DNA of 5,823 bases, from positions 1 through 5,823 of the forward strand of contig ONUQ01000154.1 in the NCBI GenBank assembly GCA_900321055.1. The letters run 5' to 3'. The position numbers were made by a program, and so were the translations under genes. This DNA comes from an uncultured Elusimicrobia bacterium. GTDB lineage: Bacteria > Elusimicrobiota > Endomicrobiia > Endomicrobiales > Endomicrobiaceae. Of this stretch, positions 1 to 5,823 are shown piece after piece. How positions within the stretch are numbered: the first letter of the stretch is position 1; every line of letters begins with the position of its first letter. The notes under the pieces were generated by a model. That model searched no databases. It saw nothing but the letters and a program-made list of their open reading frames with translations, and was not told where the DNA came from.

Positions 1-224
1 ACATCATATAAAAAATCCCCGGTTAATTAGTGTTTATTATAAACGGTAAAATATTTGTGGTAGGTTGTAACATAAAATCTTTTTTGTGGAATGGGTGTAA
101 AGAGATTTGTTGCATAAAACAAAAAAGGTATTGATTCTGAGTATAATAGATTTGTATTGTTGGCAGTTTATGGAAGAATATAAGAAAAAATAAGAATATT
201 TTATATACATATAAGAGTATACAA
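1..224. other. Intergenic region upstream of maf, no supported gene
   Basis: No convincing coding sequence lies here; the minus-strand open frames across it encode very hydrophobic, low-complexity peptides with no family resemblance. A TATAAT at 142-147 on the plus strand is a possible -10 for maf, but I see no -35 at the right distance. A weaker alternative is TTGTTG (157-162), 16 bases, TATAAG (179-184). An odd-length palindrome, GTTTAT-T-ATAAAC, lies at 32-44 and contains a minus-strand TATAAT (41-36). Tandem minus-strand ATGs at 7-5 and 4-2 follow GGGGA (20-16) by 8 bases, so a divergent gene may start at the left edge. An imperfect direct repeat beginning TTTGTGG occurs at 54-70 and 83-100. 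None of these is strong alone. Confidence 0.4.
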
Positions 225-794
225 ATGAAAATAAATAAAAAAATAATATTAGCTTCCTTATCTCCAAGAAGAATAGAATTATTAAAAAAGTGGGGACTTG
301 AATTTGATATAGTTCCAAGCAATATAGATGAAACTTATAATTTAAAAAGGCCGTCATCCATAGTAAAATATTTAGCTTATAAAAAAGCAGAGTTTGTAAA
401 AGAAAATAATCCCGATAGTATTGTTATTGGTTCAGATACAATAGTTGTTTTAAATGGCAAAATTTTAGGGAAACCTAAAGATAAACAAGATTCTATAAGT
501 ATGGTTAAAGAGTTAAACGGTAGTACTCATAGAGTTTATACAGGTGTGTCTATCCTTTCAAGTAAATTAAATGTCGTTTTTTATGATACTGCCATTGTAA
601 AAATGAAAAAATTGTCGGATACGGATTTACAAAAGTTTTTCGGAAAGCATATGGATAAAGCCGGAGCTTATGCCGTTCAAGATAAAAACGATTCTTTTGT
701 AAAAAAAATATACGGGGACTACTTTACGGTTGTAGGGTTACCGCACATAAAATTAAAGGAGAAATTAAAATTATTTGGTATTGATATAATGTAA
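225..794 (+). CDS. maf: Maf-family nucleoside triphosphate pyrophosphatase (YhdE type)
   Basis: This is a complete 189-residue Maf protein of normal family length. Maf enzymes are cytoplasmic and hydrolyse non-canonical or excess nucleoside triphosphates to the monophosphate and pyrophosphate; the YhdE group prefers dTTP, UTP and modified pyrimidine nucleotides. The family motifs appear in order: ASLSPRR (residues 10-16, phosphate-binding Arg15/Arg16), DE at 35-36, LAxxKA with Lys54, GSDTIV with the likely catalytic Asp71, ILGKP with Lys83, NGSTHRVYTG (98-107), and DKAGAYAVQ (144-152) with Gln152. The Gln-containing motif favours YhdE over the 7-methyl-GTP-specific YceF type. Position 150 is Ala where Gly is more usual. 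The ATG has AAGAG at 213-217, seven bases upstream, and no in-frame ATG lies between it and a stop at 147. The gene stands alone on the plus strand and converges on the envelope operon. The family call is secure; the substrate is inferred. Confidence 0.95.
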   Translation: MKINKKIILASLSPRRIELLKKWGLEFDIVPSNIDETYNLKRPSSIVKYLAYKKAEFVKENNPDSIVIGSDTIVVLNGKILGKPKDKQDSISMVKELNGSTHRVYTGVSILSSKLNVVFYDTAIVKMKKLSDTDLQKFFGKHMDKAGAYAVQDKNDSFVKKIYGDYFTVVGLPHIKLKEKLKLFGIDIM

Positions 795-827
795 GTTTTA
801 AACAATATACAACAGACTAAACATACA

Positions 828-941
828 TCATTCAAACCAACGAGCTATTTCTAAATCCGCTACATCAACATTAAACTAACAGTTTTCCTGATAAATTCTA
901 AAAGTGTAATCTTTAAATTCTTTAAAAAGCTCTTTTATCAT
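828..941 (-). pseudogene. Possible small gene or decayed gene remnant with in-frame TAG
   Basis: A minus-strand frame opens with ATG at 941-939, inside the end of the SurA-like gene in a different frame, and reads 21 codons to a TAG at 878-876. The same frame then continues 15 more codons to TGA at 830-828. The first part begins MIKELFKEFKDYTFRIY and the second contains NVDVADLEIARWFE; both have a balanced composition, including Trp, Arg and a GCG codon, that looks more protein-like than most AT-rich spacer. No clear Shine-Dalgarno precedes the ATG, and I recognise no family. It could be the remnant of a fourth operon gene with a nonsense mutation, a 21-residue small protein, or chance. The remaining spacer to maf (795-827) is featureless, and I see no GC-rich hairpin with a T-run serving either convergent gene. 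Confidence 0.2.
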
Positions 942-1575
942 CAGATAACAATATTTCTATTTTTGATTTTTTTATTATCTCTTCAAACCAAGCATTTATC
1001 ACTTCATTGGCTTTTTCTTGTAATAATTGATATTCGTTCCCTTTTGCTTTTTCCGAATTGCTAATTTTAACGGAAGATGCAATAAGTACTTTCAACTTAT
1101 TTGCAGCAAGTTGTTTTCTTCTTAATGTTTCAAAGTCTTTTGGAGACAACATTAAACTGTTTAAGAAAATATAATAATTTCTACTGTCAAAATGTCCTTG
1201 GTCATTTTGAAAATACGGATAGCTTTGTATATCATAAGCAAGTTCCGTATCACTTACCGTTATTCCGTAATCTTTTGTTTGTTGCCAAATTAATTCATCT
1301 TGAATTAATGTTCTTACAATATTATTTTTTGTTGCCGTTGCCAGTTCCTCTGTTATTTCTTTCCCTGAATGATTTAAAGAATTAATAGCATTATTATATA
1401 AACTATAAAAATATTTGTATGGAATTTTTTTGCCGTTAACAATAGCTACTGCATCAAAAGAACTTGCTTTGCCAAAAGTTGAAATACCAAACCCTGTAAT
1501 AAATGTTCCGCCAAAAAAACCAACTAATATTATTAAAATAATTGTTACTTTATGTTTTCTAAAAAACTCCATCAT
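922..1575 (-). CDS. Membrane-anchored SurA/PpiD-type N-domain protein lacking the PPIase domain
   Basis: This 217-residue protein resembles the N-terminal part of PpiD/SurA periplasmic chaperones. Residues 1-8 are basic (FRKHK) and residues 9-31 form one hydrophobic helix, giving an inner-membrane anchor with the rest in the periplasm. The SurA_N-like opening VAIVNGKKIPYKYF lies at 43-56. The PpiD-like run follows at about 90-163, with DELIWQQ, GITVSDTEL, YPYFQNDQGHFD and SPKDFETLRRKQL. Residues about 185-207 (KANEVINAWFEEIIKKSKIE) match the style of the helix that normally ends SurA/PrsA-type proteins after the isomerase domain. No parvulin domain lies between these parts; PpiD proteins usually exceed 600 residues. 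It is therefore probably a chaperone without isomerase activity. AAAGGA (1590-1585) lies nine bases from the first of two adjacent ATGs, favouring Met1. The gene follows the bactofilin by 20 bases and is probably co-transcribed. The fold assignment is good; the client proteins are unknown. Confidence 0.75.
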   Translation of the reverse strand: MMEFFRKHKVTIILIILVGFFGGTFITGFGISTFGKASSFDAVAIVNGKKIPYKYFYSLYNNAINSLNHSGKEITEELATATKNNIVRTLIQDELIWQQTKDYGITVSDTELAYDIQSYPYFQNDQGHFDSRNYYIFLNSLMLSPKDFETLRRKQLAANKLKVLIASSVKISNSEKAKGNEYQLLQEKANEVINAWFEEIIKKSKIEILLSDDKRAF

Positions 1576-1595
1576 AATGTTATTTCCTTTTAAAA

Positions 1596-1994
1596 CTATT
1601 TTTTCTTTGTATCATCATTATTATTTGTATCGTTATTCTCAACTTCTTCTTTTTCAAACATTAAACTTTTTTCATGAAAAACAGCACCTTCATTAATTGA
1701 AAGAATTGTTGTTTTTATATCACCGATAACTTTAGCCTTATTTAACAATTCTATTCCTGCACCGGAAGTAATATTCCCTTCAACAATACCATCTACAATA
1801 ATATATTCCGTAGAAATATTTCCTTTTATTTCTGCTTTATCTCCTACAATAACTCCGCCTGAATTTTTTATATTTCCTACAATTTTCCCGTCTACTCTTA
1901 AACTGCCGGTTACACAAATATCTCCGGTAAGAGTTGTGCCGACACCAATCAAAGTTTCTATAGTATCAAATATTTTTTTGTTTTTATTACCCAT
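1596..1994 (-). CDS. Bactofilin family protein (polymer-forming cytoskeletal protein)
   Basis: This 132-residue protein fits the bactofilin (DUF583) family, whose members self-assemble without nucleotide into membrane-associated filaments of right-handed beta-helix subunits. The domain spans about residues 14-109, starting LIGVGTTLTGDI and running through short beta-helix rungs marked by recurring GNI/GDI turns at 40-42, 58-60, 73-75 and 91-93. The N-terminal tail (GNKNKK, then IFDTIETLIG) is basic then amphipathic, compatible with membrane contact. The C-terminal tail (about 113-132) is polar, Asn/Asp/Glu-rich and ends in three Lys. The stop is TAG. The start is 12 bases after the peptidase stop; AAAAGG (2002-1997) is only two bases from the ATG, which is unusually close, but an in-frame TAA at 2003-2001 rules out any earlier start. 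Translation may depend on coupling to the upstream gene. Bactofilins organise wall synthesis and cell shape, often with M23 peptidases, as the neighbour here suggests. Confidence 0.93.
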   Translation of the reverse strand: MGNKNKKIFDTIETLIGVGTTLTGDICVTGSLRVDGKIVGNIKNSGGVIVGDKAEIKGNISTEYIIVDGIVEGNITSGAGIELLNKAKVIGDIKTTILSINEGAVFHEKSLMFEKEEVENNDTNNNDDTKKK

Positions 1995-2006
1995 TGCCTT
2001 TTACCA

Positions 2007-2939
2007 TTAATCTAAATAACTTGTCAAATATTTTATCGGGTTGACCGGTTTTTTGTTTAAATGTACCTCATAATGAACATGAGGACCGGTTGCTCTTCCC
2101 GTACTACCCATTTTTGCAATTTCTTGACCTCTTACTACTATCTCACCTTTTTTTACCAATGATTTTGCAAGATGAGCATAAATAGTTCTATATTTACGAC
2201 CATGTTCTATAGCTATAACATTTCCATAACCGGACTGCCAACCTGAAAATACTACAACACCGTCAGCAGTAGAAACAATCGGAGTATTCTTTTCATTAGC
2301 GATATCTATTGCAGGATGAAATATTTTATTATTAAAAATCGGATGAAATCTTATACCGTAAGGCGAAGAAATTATTCCTTCGCAAGGCCATATAGATGGA
2401 GTATATCTGAAAATTTCTCTTTGTTTATTTATATATTTTATAACTTCCGAATAACTCTTCATTGATGCTTTATATTCTTCCAATAACTCAAAAGATTGGT
2501 TTGCTATATTTTGGTAATCTACATTGTTTATTTTTCCGGATAACAACATTGCTAAAGCACTTGATTCTATAGGTGTAGGTCCGCCGTATCCTAAACCGTT
2601 TTCTATTATTATTCTTTTTGAATCCATAGCAAGAAGAGATCTGATATGTTCATCATTTTGTTTTATCTGCAACAAAATTTCTTTAGATTTTCTTAATTGG
2701 TCTGCAAAGAAAAGCATTCTTATTTTTGTTATTTTGTTATCTGCTTTTACGGCTAAATAATCAATATGTTTTCCTGACACAAATCCTGCCCATAAGGTAA
2801 GACCTGTCCATCCAAAAAAAAGAGCAAAAAGAAATACCATAGAAAAATTAAACCTTAAAGGCTTAACTCTTCCATGATGAATAAAAACAATAGTAACTTT
2901 TCTTTTTAGTTCTCTAATAATTTTTTTTAAAAAAAACAT
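2007..2939 (-). CDS. Membrane-anchored M23 family peptidoglycan endopeptidase
   Basis: From the ATG at 2939 this is a 310-residue bitopic protein. Residues 1-30 are a strongly basic cytoplasmic segment, about 31-54 a transmembrane helix, about 59-164 a largely helical, probably coiled-coil stretch, and about 185-300 a LytM-type M23 domain. M23 enzymes are zinc endopeptidases that cut peptide cross-links in peptidoglycan. The expected residues are present: His208 and Asp212 in FHPAID, His256 in YAHL, and His287/His289 in GPHVH, so the enzyme should be active rather than an EnvC-like degenerate form. The first motif is HxAxD where HxGxD is usual. An in-frame TTG at 2972-2970 would add 11 residues, but it lies inside the promoter spacer, upstream of the predicted transcript start, so I reject it. 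GGTG (2948-2945) is a weak ribosome site five bases from the ATG. The gene heads the operon with the bactofilin, a known type of partner for such peptidases. Confidence 0.93.
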   Translation of the reverse strand: MFFLKKIIRELKRKVTIVFIHHGRVKPLRFNFSMVFLFALFFGWTGLTLWAGFVSGKHIDYLAVKADNKITKIRMLFFADQLRKSKEILLQIKQNDEHIRSLLAMDSKRIIIENGLGYGGPTPIESSALAMLLSGKINNVDYQNIANQSFELLEEYKASMKSYSEVIKYINKQREIFRYTPSIWPCEGIISSPYGIRFHPIFNNKIFHPAIDIANEKNTPIVSTADGVVVFSGWQSGYGNVIAIEHGRKYRTIYAHLAKSLVKKGEIVVRGQEIAKMGSTGRATGPHVHYEVHLNKKPVNPIKYLTSYLD

Positions 2940-2950
2940 AAATACACCAC
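2940..2950 (-). repeat. 11-base direct repeat, copy at the M23 start
   Basis: On the minus strand GTGGTGTATTT occupies 2950-2940, directly before the M23 ATG, and contains the weak GGTG ribosome-binding element. An identical copy lies 68 bases upstream at 3018-3008. The identity is exact over 11 bases. Function is unknown: it may reflect a small duplication of the leader, a binding site, or chance in AT-rich DNA. Confidence 0.5.
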
Positions 2951-2960
2951 GAACAAGATC

Positions 2961-2989
2961 AGTATAACACAAAAAAAATATTTTTTCAA
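2961..2989 (-). promoter_or_regulatory. Sigma-70-type promoter with extended -10 for the M23-bactofilin operon
   Basis: On the minus strand TTGAAA (2989-2984) is separated by exactly 17 bases from TATACT (2966-2961), and TGT directly precedes the -10, giving the extended -10 element TGTTATACT. The spacing and both hexamers fit the housekeeping sigma consensus well. The predicted transcript start is near G2954, leaving a leader of about 15 bases before the peptidase ATG at 2939. A perfect 10-base palindrome, CAATATATTG (2987-2996), overlaps the upstream edge of the -35, and ACACAA (2999-2994) with TTGTGT (2972-2967) forms an inverted repeat spanning the spacer; either could be an operator. The element is seen in the sequence; its use is inferred. 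Confidence 0.7.
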
Positions 2990-3007
2990 TATATTGTGTC
3001 GTTTAAC

Positions 3008-3018
3008 AAATACACCAC
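3008..3018 (-). repeat. 11-base direct repeat, upstream copy
   Basis: This is the second exact copy of GTGGTGTATTT (3018-3008 on the minus strand), followed here by GTTAAAC rather than a start codon. It overlaps the end of a weak second -10 candidate. See the copy at 2940-2950. Confidence 0.5.
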
Positions 3019-3047
3019 TATAAATATTCAATACAATATACGGACAA
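3017..3047 (-). promoter_or_regulatory. Weaker second promoter candidate upstream of the M23 operon
   Basis: On the minus strand TTGTCC (3047-3042) and TATAGT (3022-3017) are 19 bases apart. The -10 matches five of six consensus positions and the -35 four of six, but the spacer is long. If used, it would give a leader of about 70 bases. In AT-rich DNA such matches are common, so this is much less secure than the promoter at 2961-2989. Confidence 0.2.
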
Positions 3048-3143
3048 TAATCTTTTTATGTTATTCATACTTCTTCTTATTTTATTTCTGCCTGTTTCTC
3101 AAAATACTTTTCTATATTGCTATGCTATAATACATCAATATTT

Positions 3144-4604
3144 CTATTTATTCAACAAATCGGTTAATGTTTTGTTAACCATTTGAGGATTAGCTTTACC
3201 TTTAGATTTTTTCATTACGGCACCAACTAATGCTCCGATAGCTGACTTTTTACCGGATTTATAATCGGCAACTATTTTGGCATTTTCATCAATAGCTTCC
3301 TGACACACTTTTACAATTTCACCGGCATCGGATATTTGAACCAATCCTTTTTCTTTAACTATTGTTTCAGGATCCTTGTTATCTTTAAACATTTCTTCAA
3401 ATATTGTTTTAGCTATTTTACCCGAAATTGTTCCTTTAGAAATAAGTATTACAAGTTTTCCTATGTTTTCGGGTGAAATAGGGGATTCTTTTATTGTAAG
3501 TTTAGAATTGTTTAGTTTACCCAGTAATTCCGTAATAATCCAGTTAGCAACCTGTTTAGCACAATCTTTAGCATCTTTTAATGCTGTATTGTAAGCCGTT
3601 TCATAATAATCCGCTAATTGTTTGTCAGAAACAATAATATCGGTATCATATTCGGGCAATCCTAACTCTGTTATAAGTCTTGATCTTCTTGCTTCCGGAA
3701 GTTCCGGAATATTTTTCTTAATATTATTTATAAATTCGTCATCTAAATTTACGGGAACTAAATTAGGATCGGGAAAATATCTGTAATCGTGAGCATTTTC
3801 TTTTGATCTCATGGATTTTGTTACTTTTTCGTTTGGATCCCAAGTTCTTGTTTCCTGTATAACTTTGCCACCGTTTTCTACAAGTTCAATTTGTCTTTCC
3901 ACTTCATAAGTAAGAGCAGCTTCTACACCGGAAAGAGAATTCATATTTTTAAGTTCGGATTTTGTTCCGAATTCTTTTTGTCCTACCGGCCTGATACTTA
4001 TGTTTGCATCACATCTGAATTTTCCTTCTTCCATATTACAGTCGGAAGCTTCTACATATTCAATAAGATTTTTAAGTGCAGATAAATATGCAACTGCTTC
4101 TTTTGGAGATCTCATATCAGGTTCGGAAACTATTTCCATTAATGGTACACCTGTTCTGTTATAATCCGCTAAAGAATAATCAAGTTGTCTTGAACCTATA
4201 TCATGTATAAGTTTTCCGGCATCTTCCTCAAGATGAATTCTTGTTATACCTATACTTTTTGTTTTACCGTCAACGGTAATATTTATTTTACCGTGTTCAC
4301 AAAAAGGAAGTTCGTATTGTGAAATTTGATAATTTTTCGGTAAATCGGGATAAAAATATTGTTTTCTTGCAAAAACGGATTTTTTGTTTATTGTGCAGTC
4401 TAAAGCAAGACCTGTTCTTACTATAAGTTCCACCGCATGTTTATTCAATACCGGTAACACTCCGGGCTGTCCGGTACATACCGGACAGATATTTGTGTTG
4501 GGTTGTGAATGAAAATCCGTAGAACAATTACAGAAAATTTTTGTCTTTGTTTTAATTTGTGAATGAACTTCAAGTCCTATAACTACTTCATATTTATTAT
4601 TCAT
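3144..4604 (-). CDS. gatB: Aspartyl/glutamyl-tRNA amidotransferase subunit B
   Basis: This is a complete 486-residue GatB of normal length. GatB phosphorylates the mischarged Glu-tRNA(Gln) or Asp-tRNA(Asn) and binds the tRNA, while GatA supplies ammonia from glutamine; GatC tethers them. The cradle-shaped kinase domain covers about residues 1-295. It opens with [13 protein letters not shown], has a zinc-site-like quartet Cys25, Cys27, Cys40, Cys43 leading into [11 protein letters not shown], then [16 protein letters not shown] (83-98), the signature [13 protein letters not shown] (147-159), and [13 protein letters not shown] (272-284). A helical linker follows, and the tRNA-binding YqeY-like tail covers about 330-486, ending with a Lys-rich segment and [18 protein letters not shown] (4617-4613) sits eight bases from the ATG, a strong ribosome site. 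The gene starts 19 bases after gatA, so the two form an operon. No intrinsic terminator is evident after its TAG stop. Confidence 0.98.
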   Translation of the reverse strand: MNNKYEVVIGLEVHSQIKTKTKIFCNCSTDFHSQPNTNICPVCTGQPGVLPVLNKHAVELIVRTGLALDCTINKKSVFARKQYFYPDLPKNYQISQYELPFCEHGKINITVDGKTKSIGITRIHLEEDAGKLIHDIGSRQLDYSLADYNRTGVPLMEIVSEPDMRSPKEAVAYLSALKNLIEYVEASDCNMEEGKFRCDANISIRPVGQKEFGTKSELKNMNSLSGVEAALTYEVERQIELVENGGKVIQETRTWDPNEKVTKSMRSKENAHDYRYFPDPNLVPVNLDDEFINNIKKNIPELPEARRSRLITELGLPEYDTDIIVSDKQLADYYETAYNTALKDAKDCAKQVANWIITELLGKLNNSKLTIKESPISPENIGKLVILISKGTISGKIAKTIFEEMFKDNKDPETIVKEKGLVQISDAGEIVKVCQEAIDENAKIVADYKSGKKSAIGALVGAVMKKSKGKANPQMVNKTLTDLLNK

Positions 4605-4623
4605 ATTTTATATCCTCATACAA

Positions 4624-5823
4624 TTATATTTTTGGAAACTCTTTATGCCAATCGGTTGCCTGTTCATAAGCATAAGCTGTTTTAAACATTGTTTGTTCAT
4701 CAAAGTGTTTAGCTAACAACTGCATACCTACAGGAATACCTTTTTGTGAGAAACCGCAAGGTAAACTCATCCCCGGTATTGCCGCTAAGTTGCAACTTAT
4801 TGTAAATATATCTGATAAATACATTTGTAAAGGATCCGAGCTTTTTTCACCTATCTTAAATGCAGGGGTAGGAGCTGACGGAGTAAGAATAATATCAACT
4901 TTATTAAATGCATTTTCAAAATCTTGTTTTATCAATGTTCTTACTTTTTGTGCTTTACCGTAGAAAGCATCATAATATCCTGCAGAAAGAGCATAGGTTC
5001 CAAGCATTATTCTTCTTTTTACTTCTGCACCGAAACCTTGTCCTCTTGATTTTTGGTATTCGTCCAACAAATTTGTGCAGTCTGCTCTAAAACCGTATCT
5101 TACACCATCATACCTTGCAAGATTAGCCGATGCTTCGGAACAACAAATGATATAATAAACGGCAACCGCATAATCAGTATGAGGTAAAGAAATTTCTACA
5201 ATTTCGGCACCTAAACTTTTATAAACTTCAATAGCTTTATCTAATGATGCCTTAACATCTGCATCCAAACCGTCTATAAAATATTCTTTAGGAAGCCCGA
5301 TTTTTAAACCTTTTACTCCGTCTTTAATATTTGCAAGATAGTTTGGCACATCCACATTTATTGATGTTGAATCTTTTGTATCATGTCCGGCTATAACATT
5401 TAACAACAATGCACTGTCTTCAACCGTTTTAGACATAGGTCCTATTTGGTCAAGAGAAGAAGCAAATGCTACCGCACCAAATCTGCTAACTCTGCCATAA
5501 GTAGGTTTTACACCAACAATTCCGCAATAACTTGCAGGTTGCCTTATGGAACCTCCTGTATCGGTTCCCAATGCCAAAGGAGCTGTCATAGCACCTACTG
5601 CAGAAGCACTCCCGCCCGAAGAACCTCCGGGAATATGTTCCGTATTCCAAGGGTTCCTTGTAGTAAAAAATGCCGAGTTTTCCGTAGAAGAACCCATTGC
5701 AAATTCGTCAAGATTTACTTTTCCTATAAAAACAGCTCCTGCATCTTTTAATTTTGTAATAACGGTTGCATCGTAAGGTGCAATATAGTTTTCCAAAATT
5801 TTAGATGAAGCTGTCATTTTAAT
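4624..5823 (-). CDS. gatA: Aspartyl/glutamyl-tRNA amidotransferase subunit A, 5' end outside the window
   Basis: The visible 399 residues and stop are the C-terminal five-sixths of GatA, the amidase-signature subunit that hydrolyses glutamine and passes ammonia to GatB. The ATG at 5817-5815 is internal: the frame stays open to the edge, and the region aligns with the part of GatA just after the catalytic Lys. About 85 N-terminal residues, including that Lys (Lys79 in Staphylococcus aureus), lie beyond base 5823. The remaining triad is present: the cis-Ser in GGSSGGS (codon 5622-5620) and the nucleophile in DTGGSIRQP (codon 5550-5548), 24 residues apart as in characterised GatA. Further family blocks are [48 protein letters not shown] and [20 protein letters not shown]. 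Nothing suggests a break, so the truncation is only the window edge. gatC is not visible and may lie upstream or elsewhere. Confidence 0.98.
   Translation of the reverse strand: MKMTASSKILENYIAPYDATVITKLKDAGAVFIGKVNLDEFAMGSSTENSAFFTTRNPWNTEHIPGGSSGGSASAVGAMTAPLALGTDTGGSIRQPASYCGIVGVKPTYGRVSRFGAVAFASSLDQIGPMSKTVEDSALLLNVIAGHDTKDSTSINVDVPNYLANIKDGVKGLKIGLPKEYFIDGLDADVKASLDKAIEVYKSLGAEIVEISLPHTDYAVAVYYIICCSEASANLARYDGVRYGFRADCTNLLDEYQKSRGQGFGAEVKRRIMLGTYALSAGYYDAFYGKAQKVRTLIKQDFENAFNKVDIILTPSAPTPAFKIGEKSSDPLQMYLSDIFTISCNLAAIPGMSLPCGFSQKGIPVGMQLLAKHFDEQTMFKTAYAYEQATDWHKEFPKI

Noticed and set aside
54..100. Imperfect direct repeat beginning TTTGTGG as a regulatory or mobile-element feature
   Set aside because: There are only two imperfect copies in low-complexity DNA and no associated structure or gene.
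23..357. Two overlapping minus-strand open frames of about 100 codons upstream of and into maf
   Set aside because: They encode Phe/Ile/Leu/Tyr-rich low-complexity peptides that overlap the maf 5' end, with no family resemblance. This is typical of AT-rich antisense sequence.
1101..1696. Plus-strand open frames opposite the SurA-like and bactofilin genes
   Set aside because: They are antisense to well-supported genes, have odd composition and show no family motifs.
2970..2972. TTG as the start of the M23 gene
   Set aside because: It lies within the promoter spacer, upstream of the predicted transcript start, and has no ribosome-binding site.
3018..3068. Sixteen-codon minus-strand frame (MNNIKRLLSVYCIEYL) preceded by AAGAAG
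   Set aside because: It is short, shows no leader-peptide pattern such as codon runs, and has no attenuator-like hairpins after it. Chance is the simplest explanation.
3123..3131. Plus-strand TGCTATAAT, an extended -10 match antisense to the end of gatB
   Set aside because: There is no -35 at the right distance, and nothing downstream on the plus strand is a credible gene.
3114..3141. Inverted repeat ATATTG-ATG / CAT-AG-CAATAT just after the gatB stop, as a terminator
   Set aside because: The stem is almost all A-T with a bulge, and no T-run follows on the minus strand.
5446..5776. Two plus-strand open frames opposite gatA, one Arg/Cys/Ser-rich
   Set aside because: They lie opposite the most conserved amidase-signature region. 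The composition is the reverse complement of Gly/Ser/Ala-rich coding sequence.
5815..5817. ATG near the right edge as the true start of gatA
   Set aside because: It falls inside the conserved amidase domain after the catalytic Lys region, and the frame remains open to the edge.

Overview
This is an AT-rich window (GC near a third, judged by eye) from a bacterium with a diderm-type envelope. It holds five complete genes and one gene cut by the right edge. All are recognisable housekeeping or cell-envelope genes. The diderm reading rests on a membrane-anchored periplasmic chaperone of the SurA/PpiD type, found beside a bactofilin and a bitopic M23 peptidase. GatA and GatB imply that Gln-tRNA and/or Asn-tRNA is made by transamidation. 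The overall style recalls Elusimicrobiota/Endomicrobia or another low-GC, possibly host-associated diderm. That placement is a guess from memory of protein style, not from any search.

Layout from left to right. Bases 1-224 hold no supported gene. maf (225-794) is the only gene read on the plus strand. It converges on a minus-strand block that, in its own direction of transcription (right to left), runs gatA (N-terminus outside the window), gatB, a 204-base intergenic region with a good promoter, an M23 metallopeptidase, a bactofilin, and a short SurA/PpiD-like protein. A short protein-like reading frame broken by a TAG (828-941) lies at the end of the block, between the chaperone and maf.

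There are two functional groups. gatA-gatB is a tight pair encoding the amidase and the kinase/tRNA-binding subunit of the GatCAB amidotransferase. gatC is not in the window. The second group (M23 peptidase, bactofilin, SurA-like protein) has gaps of 12 and 20 bases and its own promoter with an extended -10. It looks like a cell-shape module: bactofilin filaments on the cytoplasmic face, a membrane-spanning peptidoglycan endopeptidase, and an anchored periplasmic chaperone. Pairing of bactofilins with M23 peptidases is known in other bacteria. The third partner is the less expected part: it has the N-domain and what looks like the C-terminal helix of SurA/PpiD proteins, but no isomerase domain between them.

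I found no mobile element, CRISPR array, tRNA, rRNA or convincing intrinsic terminator, and no clearly new multi-gene system. The points most worth a second look are the isomerase-less chaperone and its operon, the promoter that settles the start of the peptidase gene, and the possible gene remnant at 828-941.
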